DNA of 64,000 bases from Bettongia penicillata ogilbyi (lineage: Eukaryota; Chordata; Mammalia; Diprotodontia; Potoroidae): NCBI GenBank assembly GCA_023548195.1, contig JAJHZJ010000532.1:727452-791451 (forward strand), written 5' to 3'. A program made the position numbers and the translations under genes. The notes under the pieces are model-generated. The model made no database searches. It saw only the letters and a program-made list of their open reading frames with translations, and was not told where the DNA came from. The number at the start of each line of letters is the position of its first letter. Positions within the stretch are counted from its first letter, which is position 1. Of the stretch, positions 1 through 11,284 are shown piece after piece.

Positions 1-50
1 TGAGGTGGGGGTGGAGAGGAATCTCAGAAGTCAAGTAACTGGCTGGGAAA

Positions 51-1125
51 ATACCCAGAAAAGGGGAAAAAAAATAAGACCATAGAAGGTTACTTTCTTG
101 GTACTTTCCTTTCTGATGATAAAGAACAATGCTTCCCATCAGGGAAAGACATAAAAGTCAAGGCCTCTGTATCCCAAACATCCGAAATAGATATCCAATG
201 GGCTCAGGCCATGGAAGAGCTCAGAAAGGATTTTGAAAATCAAGTTAGAGAGGTGGAAGAAAAACTGGGAAGAGAAATGAGAGAGATGCAAGAAAACCAT
301 GAAAAAGAGGTCAATACCTTGCTAAAGGAGACCCCCAAAAAAAGCGGAAGAAAAATAGGCTCACTCAATTGGCAAAAGAGGTTCAAAAAGCCAATGAGGA
401 GAAGAATGCTTTCAAAAGCAGAATGAGTCAAATGGAAAAAGAGGTTCAAAAGCTCACTGAAGAAAATAGTTCTCTCAAAATTAGAATGGAACAGATGGAG
501 GCTAATGACTTTATGAGAAACCAAGAAATCACAAAACAAAAACCAATAGAATGAAAAAATGGAAGAGAATGTGAAATATCTCATGGGAAAAACACCTCAC
601 CTGGAAAACAGATGCAGGAGAGACAATTTAAAAATTATGGGACTACCTGAAAGTCATGATCAAAAAAAGAGCCTAGATATCACCTTTCATGAAATTATCA
701 AGGAAAACTGCCCTGATATTCTAGAACCAGAGGGGAAAATAAGTATTCAAGGAATCCACAAATCATTGCCTGAAAGAGATCCAAAAAGAGAAACTCCTAG
801 AAACATTGTGGCCAAATTCCAGAATTCCCAGGTCAAGCAGAAAATATTGCAAGCAACTAGAAAGAAAGAGTTCCAGTATTGTGGAAATACAATCAGGATA
901 ACACAAGATCTAGCAGCTTCTACATTAAGGGATAGAAGGGCGTGGAAGAGGATATTCCAGAAGTCAAAGGAACTAGGACTCAAACCAAGAATCACCTACC
1001 CGGCAAAACTAAGTATAATACTTCAGGGGAAAAACTAGCCTTTCAATGAAATAGAGGACTTTCAAGCATTCTTGATGAAAAGACCAGAGCTGAAAAGAAA
1101 ATTTGACTTTCAAACACAAGAATGA
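51..1125 (+). pseudogene. L1-type ORF1 remnant, copy A (no start codon, three frames)
   Basis: This corresponds to the ORF1 RNA-binding chaperone protein of L1. The start codon position, seen as ATGCCC in copy C, reads ATACCC at 51. A Lys/Glu-rich heptad-like coiled coil covers about 211-540. An RRM-like part begins near the residues RRDNLKIMGLPES (about 618-656). The C-terminal domain holds the L1-like run PRITYPAKLS (about 982-1011). The frame breaks near 335-350 in a C/A run, again at 535-553 where the frame ends in KPIE-stop, and at 1036-1038 where a stop follows LQGKN. The ancestral stop is at 1123-1125. Two of these breaks are shared with copy C. A functional protein is unlikely. Confidence 0.85.
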
Positions 1126-1258
1126 GAAGAAGCATGAAAAAGGAAACAGCAAAGAGAAGTCATAAGGGACTTACCAAAGGTGAACTGTTTACATTCCTAC
1201 ATGGAAAGACAATATTTGTAACTCTTAAAACTTTTCAGTGTTGGTGGGACCACACACA

Positions 1259-1335
1259 GACGTACACACACACACACGCACACATACACACATGTACATG
1301 CGTGCATGCACACACACATGCACGCACACACAGAG
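1259..1335 (+). repeat. CA-rich microsatellite in copy A 3'UTR
   Basis: Interrupted (CA)n with CG, TG and TA variants. It sits at the same place in the 3'UTR of every copy that reaches this point, so it is part of the element and not a separate event. Confidence 0.85.
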
Positions 1336-2170
1336 ACAGAGAGCACAGAGTGAATTGAATAGGATGGGACCATATCTTAAAAAACATTAAGGTAAATGGT
1401 GAGAGAGAAATTTAGTGGGAGGAGAGAGGGAGAAATGGAATAGGGTAAATTATATCTCATTCAAGAGGCAAGCAGGAGACTTTTTAGTGGAGGGAAAAAG
1501 AGGAGAGATGAGAAGAAAACATGAAGTTTACCCTCATCACATCCGACTAAAGGAAGGAGTAAAACACACACACATTTGGTATGAAAATCTATCTTACAGT
1601 ACCGGAAAGTGGGGGAGAAGGAGATAAGCAGGGAGGGAGGGATGATGGAAGGGAGGGTAATGGGAGAAGGGAGAAATTTGAAGCAACACTCAGGGAGGGA
1701 CAGGATGAAAAGACAGAATAGAAACAATGGGGGGCAGAATAGGATGGAAGGAAATACAGTTAGTCTTACACAACACTACTATTATGGAAGTCATTTGCAA
1801 AACTACACAGATATGGCCTATATTGAATTGCCTGCCTTCCCTAAGGGAATGGGTGGGGAGGGAGGGATGGGGAGAATTTGGAACTCAAAGTTTTAGGAAT
1901 AACTGTTGAGTATTGTTCTTGCTACTAGGAAATAAGAAATACAGTTAATGGGGAACAGAAAGTCATCTGGCCCTACAGGACAAAAGAGAAGATGGGGACA
2001 AGAGAAGGGAGGAATGATAGAAGAGAGGGCGGATTAGTGATAGGGAAAATTAGAATGCTTGGTGTATTGGGGTGGGGGGAGGGGATAAATGAGGAGAAAA
2101 TTTGGAACCCAAAATTTTGTGAAAATGAATGTAAAAAGTTAAATAAATAAATTTGTATTTAAAAGAAAAA

Positions 2171-2290
2171 GAAAAACAACTGACCTGGAAAGTAGATCCA
2201 GGAGAGACAATTTAAAAATTATGGCATTACCTGAAAGCCATGATCAAAAAAAGAGCCTAGACATCATCTTTCATGAAATTATCAAGGAAA
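2171..2290 (+). mobile_element. HAL1-like element copy H, left part (split by copy B)
   Basis: ORF1 sequence from ACTGACCTGG through the RRDNL-type region up to TTATCAAGGAAA. It stops at the 5' end of copy B and resumes after copy B at 5202. The left edge abuts the A-rich tail of copy A, so copy A probably inserted into the same older element. If so, the 5' part of H lies before the window. Confidence 0.8.
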
Positions 2291-3104
2291 GAAGGGGCGG
2301 AGCCAAGATGGCGGAGTAGAAGGACGCAAGTTTACAAGCTCCAATCCACAGCACACAGAATTAATGTAAAAAGAGATCCGCGTAACTTCTGGACCACTGA
2401 AAGGGGTACAGAAATGGAGTGGAAGAGATTTCGGTGCCAGGGAGTCCTGGAGACCCGTCCCCAGGGTCTGTTGCCCTGGAAAGCGGACCCCACCCCCAGC
2501 GCTGCCCTGGCCACGGCCCCAGAGAAGCTGACCCGAGCAGGCTTCAGGGACAGAAGCTCCGGCAGCCGGGAAAGTCCCTCCGCCCACAGAAGCTACAGGT
2601 CAGCGAGAGAGGCGAGGCTGGAGGAGGGGAGCGGAGTGTCTCCACGACTCGGGCCCCCTCGGGAGGAAGCGGCGGCGGCAGAGACGGGGGCAGGAAGCAG
2701 CGGAGGCAGAGGCGTGGGCGGCAGCAGAGGCGGCCGCCCAGACTCCCTCAGCAGCAGGCAGGATCCTCATTACAGAAGGTCTCTGCATAAACAACCTGAG
2801 GGAGCTGAGCCTGCGAGACAGCCCTGCCCCACCCCCGCTCCGCTCTATTACTCAAGGCCTCTGCATAAAGCCCCTGAGGGAGCTGAGCCTGGGAGGCGGC
2901 CCCCCGCACCCGCTCCGTTCCTGAAGGTCTCTGCATAAAGCCCCTGAGGAGGCCGAGCCTGTGAGGCGGCCCTGCCCCCACCCCAGCACCAGAACTAAAG
3001 CTTGCTGCGGAAAGCCCATTTAAACCTCAGACCCCAAGCACTAGCTGGGCGGATCTAGGCGGGGGTGGACAGAAATCTCAGAAGTTAAGTAACTGGCTGG
3101 GAAA
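2291..3104 (+). promoter_or_regulatory. 5'UTR and likely internal promoter of copy B
   Basis: GC-rich, CpG-containing leader before the ORF1 ATG at 3105. It opens with the motif gccaagatggcggag, which contains CCAAGATGGCGG, resembling the YY1 site at the start of human L1. It contains three tandem units (2774-2995). Open frames on both strands here reflect GC richness and I do not call them genes. Confidence 0.65.
2774..2995 (+). repeat. Three tandem 70-80 bp units in copy B 5'UTR
   Basis: Units begin at about 2774, 2853 and 2923. Each carries CTCTGCATAAA, then CCTGAGG and GAGCCTG, then a GGCGGCCC-like or CCTGCCCC-like GC stretch. Copy C has one recognisable equivalent (about 12163-12240), and copy D one diverged version (about 18665-18700). 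This recalls the monomer arrays in the 5'UTRs of mouse L1 subfamilies. Confidence 0.8.
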
Positions 3105-4213
3105 ATGCCTAGAAAAGGGAAGAAAAATAAGACTATAGAGAGTTTTTTCCAACAAATGCAAATGATCCCAACATTCGGATCTGATGACGAGGACGAGGAC
3201 ATATTCTCGCCATCGGGGAAAGATGTGGAGGGCGGGGCCTCAGTACCCCAGACACCCCAGGGGGGTGGAGGGTGGGCTCAAGCCTTGGAAGAGCTGAAAA
3301 ACGATTTTGAAAAGCAAGTTAGACAGGTGGAGGAAAAGCTGGGAAGAGAAATGAGAGACATGCAAGAAAAGTATGAAAAACGGGTCAATACCTTGCTAAA
3401 GGAGACCCAAAAAAATGCTGAAGAAAATAACACCTTGAAGACTAGGCTCACTCAACTGGCAAAAGAGGTTCAAAAAGCCAATGAGGAGAAAAATGCTTTC
3501 AAAAGCAGAATTAGCCAAATGGAGAAAGAGGTTCAAAAGCTCACTAAATTTAATAGTTCTCTCAAAATTAGAATGGAACAGATGGAGTCTAATGATTTTA
3601 CGAGAAACCAAGAAATCACCAAACAAAACCAAAAGAATGAAAAAATGGAAGAGAATGTGAAATATCTCATGGGAAAAACAACTGACCTGGAAAATAGATC
3701 CAGGAGAGACAATTTAAAAATTATGGGACTACCTGAAACTCATGACCAAAAAAAAGAGCCTAGACATCATCTTCCATGAAATTATCAAGGAAAACTGCCC
3801 TGACATTCTAGAACCAGAGGGCAAAATAAATACTGAAAGAATCCACCGATTACCACCTGAAAGAGATCCAAAAAGAGAAACTCCTAGGAACACTGTGGCC
3901 AAATTCCAGAACTCCCAGCTCAAGGAGAAAATCTTGCAAGCAGCTAGAAAGAAACAATTTCAGTACTGTGGAAATACAATACAGGATAACTCAAGATCTA
4001 GCAGCTTCTACATTAAGGGATCAAAGGGCATGGAATAGGATATTCCAGAAGTCAAAGTAACTAGGACTCAACCCAAGAATCACCTACCCAGCTAAACTGA
4101 GTATAATACTTCAGGGGAAAATATGGTCTTTCAATGAAACAGAGGACTTTCAATCATTCTTGATGAAAAGACCAGAGCTGAAAAGAAAATTTGACTTCCA
4201 AACACAAGAATGA
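3105..4213 (+). pseudogene. L1-type ORF1 remnant, copy B (frameshifted)
   Basis: The most complete ORF1 in the window. ATG at 3105 follows CTGGGAAA. The first 224 codons are open: a basic MPRKGKKNK start, an acidic DDEDEDIF stretch, a coiled coil over roughly residues 60-185, and the start of the RRM-like domain (RRDNLKIMGLP). The frame is lost in an A run near 3748-3755, where this copy has eight A residues and copy A seven. It continues in the next frame from about 3742 to 3995. A second extra base near 3980 and a stop near 4060 follow. The ancestral stop is at 4211-4213. It resembles L1 ORF1p, which binds L1 RNA as a trimer. Confidence 0.88.
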
Positions 4214-4347
4214 GAAGAAGCATGAAAAAGTAAACAGCAGAGAGAAGTCTTAAGGGACTTACCAGAAGTGAACTGTTTACAGTTCTACATGGAAAGACAA
4301 TATTTGTAACTCTTAAAACTTTTCAGTATCTGGGTAGTTGGTGGGAC

Positions 4348-4397
4348 CACACACACACACACATGTACACGCATGCACGCACACACACACAGAGACA
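4348..4397 (+). repeat. CA-rich microsatellite in copy B 3'UTR
   Basis: Interrupted (CA)n with TG and CG variants at the standard 3'UTR position of the family. Confidence 0.85.
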
Positions 4398-5201
4398 GAG
4401 AGCACAGAGTGAATTGAATAGGATGGGACCATAGCTTAAAAGAAATTAAGGTAAATGGTGAGAGAGAAATGTAGTGGGAGGAAAGAGGGTGAAATGGAAT
4501 GGGGTAATTATATGTCATTTAAGAGGCAAGTAGGAGACTTTTTAGTGGAGGGATAAAGAGGAGAGCTGAGGAAAAAAAAAAAAAAAACAAGAAGTTTACC
4601 CTCATCACATTTGACTAAAGGAAACCTATCTTACAGTATAGGAAAGTGGGGGGAAAGGAGATAAGCAAGGGGGGGGGATGATGGAAGGGAGGGCAAAGGC
4701 AGGAGGGAGCAATTTGAAGTCAACACTTGGGGAGGGACAGGATCAAAAGATAGAAGAGAAACAATGAGGGACAGAATAGGATGGAGGGGTAATTCAGTTA
4801 GTCTTACACAACACGACTATCAGGGAAGTCATTTGCAAAATTACACAGATATGGCCTATATTGAATTGCCTGCTTTCCCAGAGGGAATGGGTGGGGAGGG
4901 AGAGATGGGGAGAATTTGGAACTCAAAGTTTTAGGAACAACTGTTTAGTATTGCTGTTGCTACTAGGAAAGAAGACATACAGTTAAGGAGGAATAGAAAG
5001 TCATCTGGCCCTACAGGAGAAAAGAGAAGATGAAGACAAGAGAAGGGAGGGATGACAGAAGAGAGGGCAGATTGGAGATAGGGAAAATTAGATTGCTTGG
5101 GGTATTGGGGTGGGGGGAGGGGATAAAAGGGGAGAAAATTTGGAACTCAAAATTTTGTGAAAATGAATGTAAAAAGTTAAATAAATAAATAAATAAATAA
5201 G

Positions 5202-5912
5202 TTATCAAGGAAAACTGCCCTGATATTCTACAACCAGAGGGCAAAATAAATATTGAAAGAATTCACAGATCACCTCCTGAAAGAGATCTGAGAAGAGAAA
5301 TTCCTAGGAATACTGAAGCTAAATTCCAAAGTTCCCTGGTCAAGGAAAAAATATTGCAAGCAGCCAGAAAGAAAAAGTTTGAGTATTGTGGAAATACAAT
5401 CAGGATAACACAGGATCTGGTAGCTTCTACATTAAGGGATTGAAGGGTTTGGAATATGATATTCCAGGAGTCAAAGGAACTGGGATTAGGGATTAATACC
5501 AAGAATCACCTACCCAGCAAAACTAAGCACAATGCTTCAGGGGGAAAAAATGGTCATTCAATGATATAGAGGGCTTTCAAGCATTCTTGATGAAAAGACC
5601 AGTACTGAATAGAAAATCTGACTTTCAAACACAAGAATCAAGAGAAGCATGAACAGGTAAACAGGAAAGAGAAAAACATAAAGGACTTTCTAAAGTTGAA
5701 CTGTTTACATTCCTGCATGGAAAGATAATATTTGTAACTCTTGAAACTTTTCTCAGTATTTGGGTAGTTGGAGGGATTACATACACACATACACACACAC
5801 ACACACACAACACAACACAAGGTGAATTGAATAAGAAGGGATGATACCTAAAACACTAAAATAAAATTGAGGGGTGAGAAAGGAATATATTGGGAGGAGA
5901 AAGGGAGAAATC
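5202..5912 (+). mobile_element. HAL1-like element copy H, right part
   Basis: Resumes with the copied TTATCAAGGAAA and runs through the ORF1 C-terminal region (about 5214-5640, decayed). It continues into the 3'UTR with a CA tract at 5782-5820. Family similarity stops near 5910, in the purine-rich part of the 3'UTR, where L2-like sequence begins. Loss of the 3' end is not explained by normal 5' truncation, so a later deletion or rearrangement is likely. Confidence 0.8.
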
Positions 5913-5914
5913 TC

Positions 5915-6620
5915 TCAATTCTGTCCCTTCCTCTTTACTTCTACCTTTTCTATCCTAGTTTATCCTCTTCAGTCACCTATTGCAATAGTGTAACAAATGA
6001 GTCTTCCTTCTAATCCACTTAACCTTTCCTTTGTTTCAATGAATCCTTCATAGTACTGCCAAACTAACCTTCCTAACGGAAAGATCTGGTCATGTCATTC
6101 CTCTGCTCAAAAATTTTCAGTGGCTTCATAATCGCCTATATCTAGTATTTAAGTTCCTCAACAATCTGGCACCATGTTACCGTTCTAACCATCTAATGTC
6201 ACTTCCCTATACACTCTGTCCTGGAATGTTCTCTGATTTCCCCACCTTCATAATTTTGCTCACCACCATTCTCTATGCCCTGGAATATCCTCCTTCTTGA
6301 TTTGATGAATTCCTACTATCTTTTAAAAGTCAATTCAAATCATACTTCTTCCATTAAACCTTTCATCATATATGTAATAACTTCTCCCCAAGGATTTTAT
6401 GTAATAATACACATTATTACGGTTTTCTACGTTGGTCTTCTTTCCCCAGTAGACTGTAAATTTCACAAGGTTCAGGACTGTTTCTTTGTTCTATTTTATG
6501 TTTCCTTCAGAGTTTATTTTGTGCAGGGGTTTTTATTATTAATATTGTTGTTGTTATCATTACTATCATTATTAGCAGGAACTTTAATAAAGCTGAATTT
6601 AATACATATGTATTTGAATG
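5915..6620 (+). mobile_element. L2 LINE 3' region
   Basis: Diverged L2-like sequence in the sense direction: a ctctgctcaaaaat block, a ctcctcaacaatctgg-like block, then the standard tail with agactgtaaa and aataaa near the end. A TTA/TTG-rich tract (about 6535-6575) interrupts the tail. Confidence 0.7.
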
Positions 6621-7000
6621 AACTCAATCACAGATTTTAAATGTTTCATTTAATAAAGTGTTACTTTAGCTAAAATAGTTTCATTAAAATAGAATACAGG
6701 CCCTAAATTATTTCTCACTATCAATTTATTTAATGAGGAAAACCTGCACAATTTAAATAAAATTTTAAAATTTCAATAAAAATGTTACAAATTACATAAA
6801 ATATTTTTAAAGTAAATTAAAAGCCTGACACCACAGGAATACAAAATGAAAGATGTAATCATGTACCAAAACAATTAAAAATTAAAGATTACTGGATTAG
6901 GTAAGTACAAAACGAGCTTAAACTAAATGCAGGGCAGTTTCAAATCTACCAATTTAAAATTTTCTTCCAACTCACTACTACTTTTTTAGCTAAGAAGTCG
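6621..7000. other. No gene seen; AT-rich
   Basis: AT-rich sequence with no ORF, repeat family or structural signal that I can identify. Confidence 0.6.
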
Positions 7001-7256
7001 CTATTGTTCAGTTGTTATCAGTTGTGTTCCAATCTTTCTGACCTCATTTGGGGTTTTCTTGGCAAAGCTATTGGAGAGGGTTGCCAAGTCCTTCTTCAGC
7101 TCATTTAACAGATGAGAAAATTGAGGCAAACAGAGCTAAGTGACTTGCCCAGGGTCACACAGCTAATAAGAGTCTGAGGGCAAATTTTAACTCAGGAAGA
7201 TGACCTTTCCTGACTTCAGGCCTGGAACTCTACCACTACATTACCTAACTGTCCCC
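7001..7256 (-). mobile_element. Mar1-like CORE-SINE
   Basis: Read on the minus strand it has a tRNA-like head, a core (acctgggcaagtcac-like) and a tail. On the plus strand the tail shows as cagttgt and ggggttttcttggcaaag, with acagatgagaaaattgaggc in the middle. Six similar copies lie elsewhere in the window. Confidence 0.85.
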
Positions 7257-7590
7257 AACCAGTCCCTACCTCAAATCTATTAGAAAACCTAACAAGGCAG
7301 TCAGCTAATCATTTGTATTTCAGTTCCATAAAAAGTGACTGTGTGGCCAAGAAAATACTGGGTCCTCAAATTTTGAAAGTTATCTTATTTAAAATATTAT
7401 TAAATTTCTTAAATTGAGACTTATATAACGTGGAAAATATGGAGTAAACGAGAGTAAAAACAAGGATGGATATGACTTTTAAGTCAAATTTATTTAAATC
7501 ACTCATCAAGAAGACTCAATTTTTATCAATTTCCCTTGAAAAATATATTTTTTTTCCTTGCTCAAAATAAAATCAAAAAATTTCTCACTC
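7257..7590. other. No gene seen
   Basis: AT-rich; no feature recognised. Confidence 0.6.
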
Positions 7591-8195
7591 AGTAGTTTGG
7601 AACTATGCCCAAAGAGCTATCCACCTGTGCATACCCTTTAACCCAGCAATACTATTAGGTCTATCTCCCAAAGAGATGAAAAAAGGGGTAAAGGACCTAT
7701 TTCTACAAAAATATTTATAGCAGTTCTTTTCATAGTGGCAAAGAATTGGAAATTAAGGGAATATCCATAAATTGCAGAACGGCTGAACAAGTTTTTGGTA
7801 TATGATTGTAATATAGCAATACTGTATGATGATCAACGGTGAGTGACTTACACTATTCTCAGTAATACAACGATCCAAGACAATTCTAAAGGACTCATAA
7901 TGAAAAATCCTATCCACCTCCAAAGAAAGAACTGATGGGAATTGGAAAGCAGATACAAAGCATATTTCAGTATTTTTTTGTGTTTTTTTCCTTTGGGTCT
8001 GTGTCTTCTTTCATAACATAACTAATACGGTAATATGTTTTACATGAGTGAACATGTATAACATATATCAAATTACTTACTACTCCAGGGAGGGAGAAGG
8101 GAAAGACAGAGAGAGAAACTTTGCAACTTTCAATTGTTTAAAAATGAATGTTAAAAATTATCTTTACATGTAACTGAGGAAAAAAATATTATTTA
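7591..8195 (+). mobile_element. Old L1 3' end (ORF2 C-terminus and 3'UTR)
   Basis: Matches the end of the L1 at 44013-47591: ccagcaatac, acaaaaatatttata, gtggcaaagaattggaaat, then a 3'UTR with gggagggagaagggaaa. Heavily mutated, with no intact frame. Strongly 5'-truncated. Confidence 0.8.
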
Positions 8196-9715
8196 ATACA
8201 TATATTAAGAAAGAAACAGGAAAAAATTTCTCACTCATATAGTAATCATTCTCTTAGTATGCAATAAGAAAATATATGACAAGTTAGTAAGAGTTCAACA
8301 AGATTTTTTAAAATGAAATTTGTATTAATCAAAATACATACATTTGAAAATAGTAAAATGAAATTATTCAATTTATAGAAGATATGCTTGCTTACTTATT
8401 ATATTGAGTGATGCTGCATATTCTGATCATTTTTGACATGTGGGATTCATAGATTCCTTGCAAAAATTCTTCATAAGACTGGGATTCAGCAGACTGGGAA
8501 CCACTGATCTAGGAAGTACTACAAAAGAAAACAAACTACTTGTAGGCAGTAGAATTTCCCATAACTGGCAATAGTTGCTACTATAGAACACTTAGCACTC
8601 TCTAGAGATGGCTACAACCTTAAACTTCTTCATTTAAGGTTTTTATTTCTAATTTCATATGTAGAAGCTATGGAAAAAGGCATTTTATTTACAGAAGTTC
8701 ATTCTACATAAAACAACTCTTCTGTGAAGTGAGGGATGCCTGCAGGTGCTATTAATGTCTTATTGCTTGTTCACTACCTTTTAATAATGAGCATAATCAA
8801 ATATCCAAATCAGATCTTCAGCAGTTAACTTTAAGACATGATAACGAATCCATAAACTAAACACAGATATCTCTTTCCAAACAGTGCTGCATTTTTCCAT
8901 TATTTCTAAATAAGAATAGGAAATAGAAACTTAAATGTGTCAAAGCATCATTAATTCCCTGTGGTCACTGAAAAAAAATCATTATCTACTCCACGGCCTC
9001 CAGTACTTACATGTCAAGTCTCTCCTCCAAAGTATTATCAAGGCAACACACTGTCACTCTATTAATTTACACATTATTTAGTGTAACTTACTACTTGTAC
9101 CATTCCATCCTAGGATTTATACAATATGCTATCAGCACCTTCCAGGTAAATAGCTTCAAAGTACTTTCAACTTACAATAAGAGTTTTAATTTTTGAGTTA
9201 CTTTGAAAGCATAAAATATAAGAAAGCCTGTATGTATATTAACCTTTTTGAGTCTCATGTAAACAGTATATAAAATTAAAATTTAAGTACCAGTCTCTCC
9301 TAAAATTCTGCATAAAGATCTAACTATGAACCAAACTAAAACATATTTTAAGTGTAAGAGAGTCATCACCTTTATGTATTAAGTTTTCCAAGTGAAAAAT
9401 ACATAATGATAAATAGATATTGGTTAGCCCTAACAAGTAGGGAAAATCCCATCCCAAATCCTAACAAATTTAATTAATGAAGTATTCTGTGATGTACAAA
9501 GAATATATCAATGTTTAATTCTTCCACAGAACTCTGTATGAAAAATCTGGTTAAAAAGACACTCAACATGATCTTTGTGTACCAATTAAAATCACAAATA
9601 CATTTAATTTTTATTGTTTTAGGAATTCATGGACTCTTAGATGATTTTATGGTCTCTTTTAGCTCTAAATCTATGATTCATATAGTTATTATCTAAATTT
9701 TTAATGTAACCACAC
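8196..9715. other. No gene seen; AT-rich unique sequence
   Basis: No convincing exon. A short stretch ending gggaaccactg (about 8498-8508) resembles the end of a hAT-type MITE, but I cannot find a partner end. Short ORFs near 9011 and 9511 have no recognisable domain. Confidence 0.55.
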
Positions 9716-10080
9716 CACTTTCCAATTACCCAGATACAGTGACACCCACCAAGCTGTAGAAGCCACACAGAGAAATGACCGTAAGAGTTTACCTATTTAT
9801 CAAAAGCTATCTCATTAAAAGGCTGACGTCTATTAATGGCTTAAAACTGCACAGCAGGGGGTTAATGTTGTTGTCTAACTCACTTTCATCAGTTTAAGTA
9901 CCCATTAGCCCTCATTACCATAGGTGCTCCACTGGTCTTTTGAAGTCTATTTCAGCTCAAGCCTGGCAAGGAAATTGCAGCCTCTTACCTAAGTCTTGAA
10001 GATTGAAGTTTTTCTGCTTGCTCAGAAATCAGTGACCTTCCTCAGCAACTGAGCCATTCCTTTCTTCATATGAGTCAGAT
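9716..10080. other. Repeat-free island, candidate regulatory DNA
   Basis: Higher complexity than its surroundings, with no TE similarity that I can see. It contains TGACGT (about 9824-9829), ATTAATGG (about 9832-9839) and GGTTAATG within 60 bp. These resemble CRE-like and homeodomain cores. Conservation cannot be judged from one sequence. Confidence 0.3.
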
Positions 10081-10169
10081 GAAAGGTAACTAATTTATAC
10101 TGAATGGAATGCAAAAGATAGTTTACATATAAAAATTTAAAGCTAGCTTTCAGTATAATCATTATTCAC

Positions 10170-10335
10170 ACTTTGGCCATCATGAGATCTTAGATTTAGA
10201 TGTCTAATATTCTCAATTTGGTGATAAGGAAACTGAAGTACAGTAAAGTTAAGTACCCTGATCATGGTAACATCATTAGCAACTGTCTAGGGCAATATTC
10301 TAACACGGGTCTTCCAAAATTCCACTGCTGCGCTT
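10170..10335 (-). mobile_element. MIR-type SINE fragment
   Basis: On the plus strand it shows gataaggaaactgaagta followed by a degraded core; this is the usual reverse view of a MIR core. Confidence 0.6.
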
Positions 10336-10534
10336 TATTGCAGAGTAGCTTTCACAGGATGAAAAAACTTTTAGCACCTAATGACCAAGGTCATTCTCCA
10401 AAACAGACATGCAAGTCTTCAAAATGAAGAAAAAAGAGAATAATCAGTAAATATGGAGGAAAATATACATCACAAATAACATGAGAAATGAACATTAAAA
10501 TGACTTAGTTTTCCCATTTCATGTCCAATGAACT

Positions 10535-11215
10535 GTTGAAGATATGAATAATCAGTAATGGAGGGGCTATGGGAAGTCAGATACTGAGTTACTCTTGATG
10601 GAGCTGTGAATTAGTCCAACCCTCCTGGAAAACAATTTGGGATTGTGCAAGAAAGGTCACTAAACTCTTCACATCCTTTGATCCAGCAATTCTACTTTAA
10701 ATTTAAATTCTAATTCCAGGAATAAATTCCAAGGAAGTCAAAGACATAAAAACAAGGGGTATATATGTACATGTATGTATATATGTGTGTACATGTATAT
10801 TTTCTTTAAATATATACACAATATTCATGACAGCACTTTTCTGGTAGCAAAAAACTGGAAATAAAACAGGAACTGAAAGAATAATTTGTGGTATATGAAC
10901 ATAATGAAGCTCTACTGCACTTAAAAAAATTAGGAACTCAAAGAAACAGACTTATATAAGCTGATACCAGTAAGCAAAACCAAGAGAACAAAATATAAAA
11001 TATAAATAAGAACAACACAAAACAGCAACTGAACTCAGAATAAATGAAATGTATAACACATAATCCAGAAGTCAGATGGCTAGACAAGGCAGACAGGCAT
11101 ATGCTAGCAGTTGTATTGATTGGTTTTGTTTTGTTAAAAGAGTCAGTCCTAGGGCAGAGAGGAAGAGAATATAGGAAAATTGTCATGTTTTAAAAAGGCA
11201 TTAATAAAAAACAAT
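10535..11215 (+). mobile_element. Old L1 3' end
   Basis: Decayed ORF2 C-terminus (a tggagctgtgaatt block, tttgatccagcaattcta, agcaaaaaactggaaat) and a 3'UTR. An ATGT/ATAT microsatellite interrupts it at about 10758-10800. Confidence 0.75.
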
Positions 11216-11284
11216 AGCATTCAAATTATAAAATTTTTTTTTAAAAACCTAACTGGAAGATATGAATAACAAAGCTGTGAAAGT

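Larger units (their letters stand above)
1..2165 (+). mobile_element. HAL1-like ORF1-only L1-derived element, copy A
   Basis: The window opens in the last part of a 5'UTR that closely matches the one before ORF1 in copy C. A broken ORF1 follows. From about 1126 the sequence passes straight into the 3'UTR: a CA-rich microsatellite near 1260-1335, a long G/A-rich tract, and an A-rich tail after gttaaataaataaat near 2140. There is no ORF2, endonuclease or reverse transcriptase between ORF1 and the 3'UTR. This matches the half-L1 (HAL1) layout known in mammals. The 5' end lies outside the window. Subfamily name unknown. Confidence 0.85.
2291..5201 (+). mobile_element. Full-length HAL1-like element, copy B
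   Basis: A complete 2.9-kb element. It starts with gaaggggcggagccaagatg, has an 814-bp GC-rich 5'UTR, ORF1, a CA microsatellite, a purine-rich 3'UTR and a tail of AAAT repeats. It is bounded by the 12-bp direct repeat TTATCAAGGAAA at 2279-2290 and 5202-5213, a target-site duplication inside the ORF1 of an older copy. There is no ORF2. Completeness and an exact duplication suggest this is one of the younger insertions here. Confidence 0.9.

Noticed and set aside
240..584. Minus-strand ORFs opposite each ORF1 copy (also at 12669, 13119, 19267, 20684, 58754)
   Set aside because: Mirror frames of the ORF1 coiled coil and C-terminal domain; their Phe/Leu richness comes from the complement of Lys/Glu codons.
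2273..2981. Long open frames on both strands in GC-rich sequence
   Set aside because: They lie in the 5'UTR of the full-length element copy B and reflect GC richness and tandem units. No known domain.
8990..9030. Possible minus-strand exon ending at a GTAAGT donor
   Set aside because: Translation upstream of the donor does not match TBCA or any protein I recognise; single donor motifs are common by chance.
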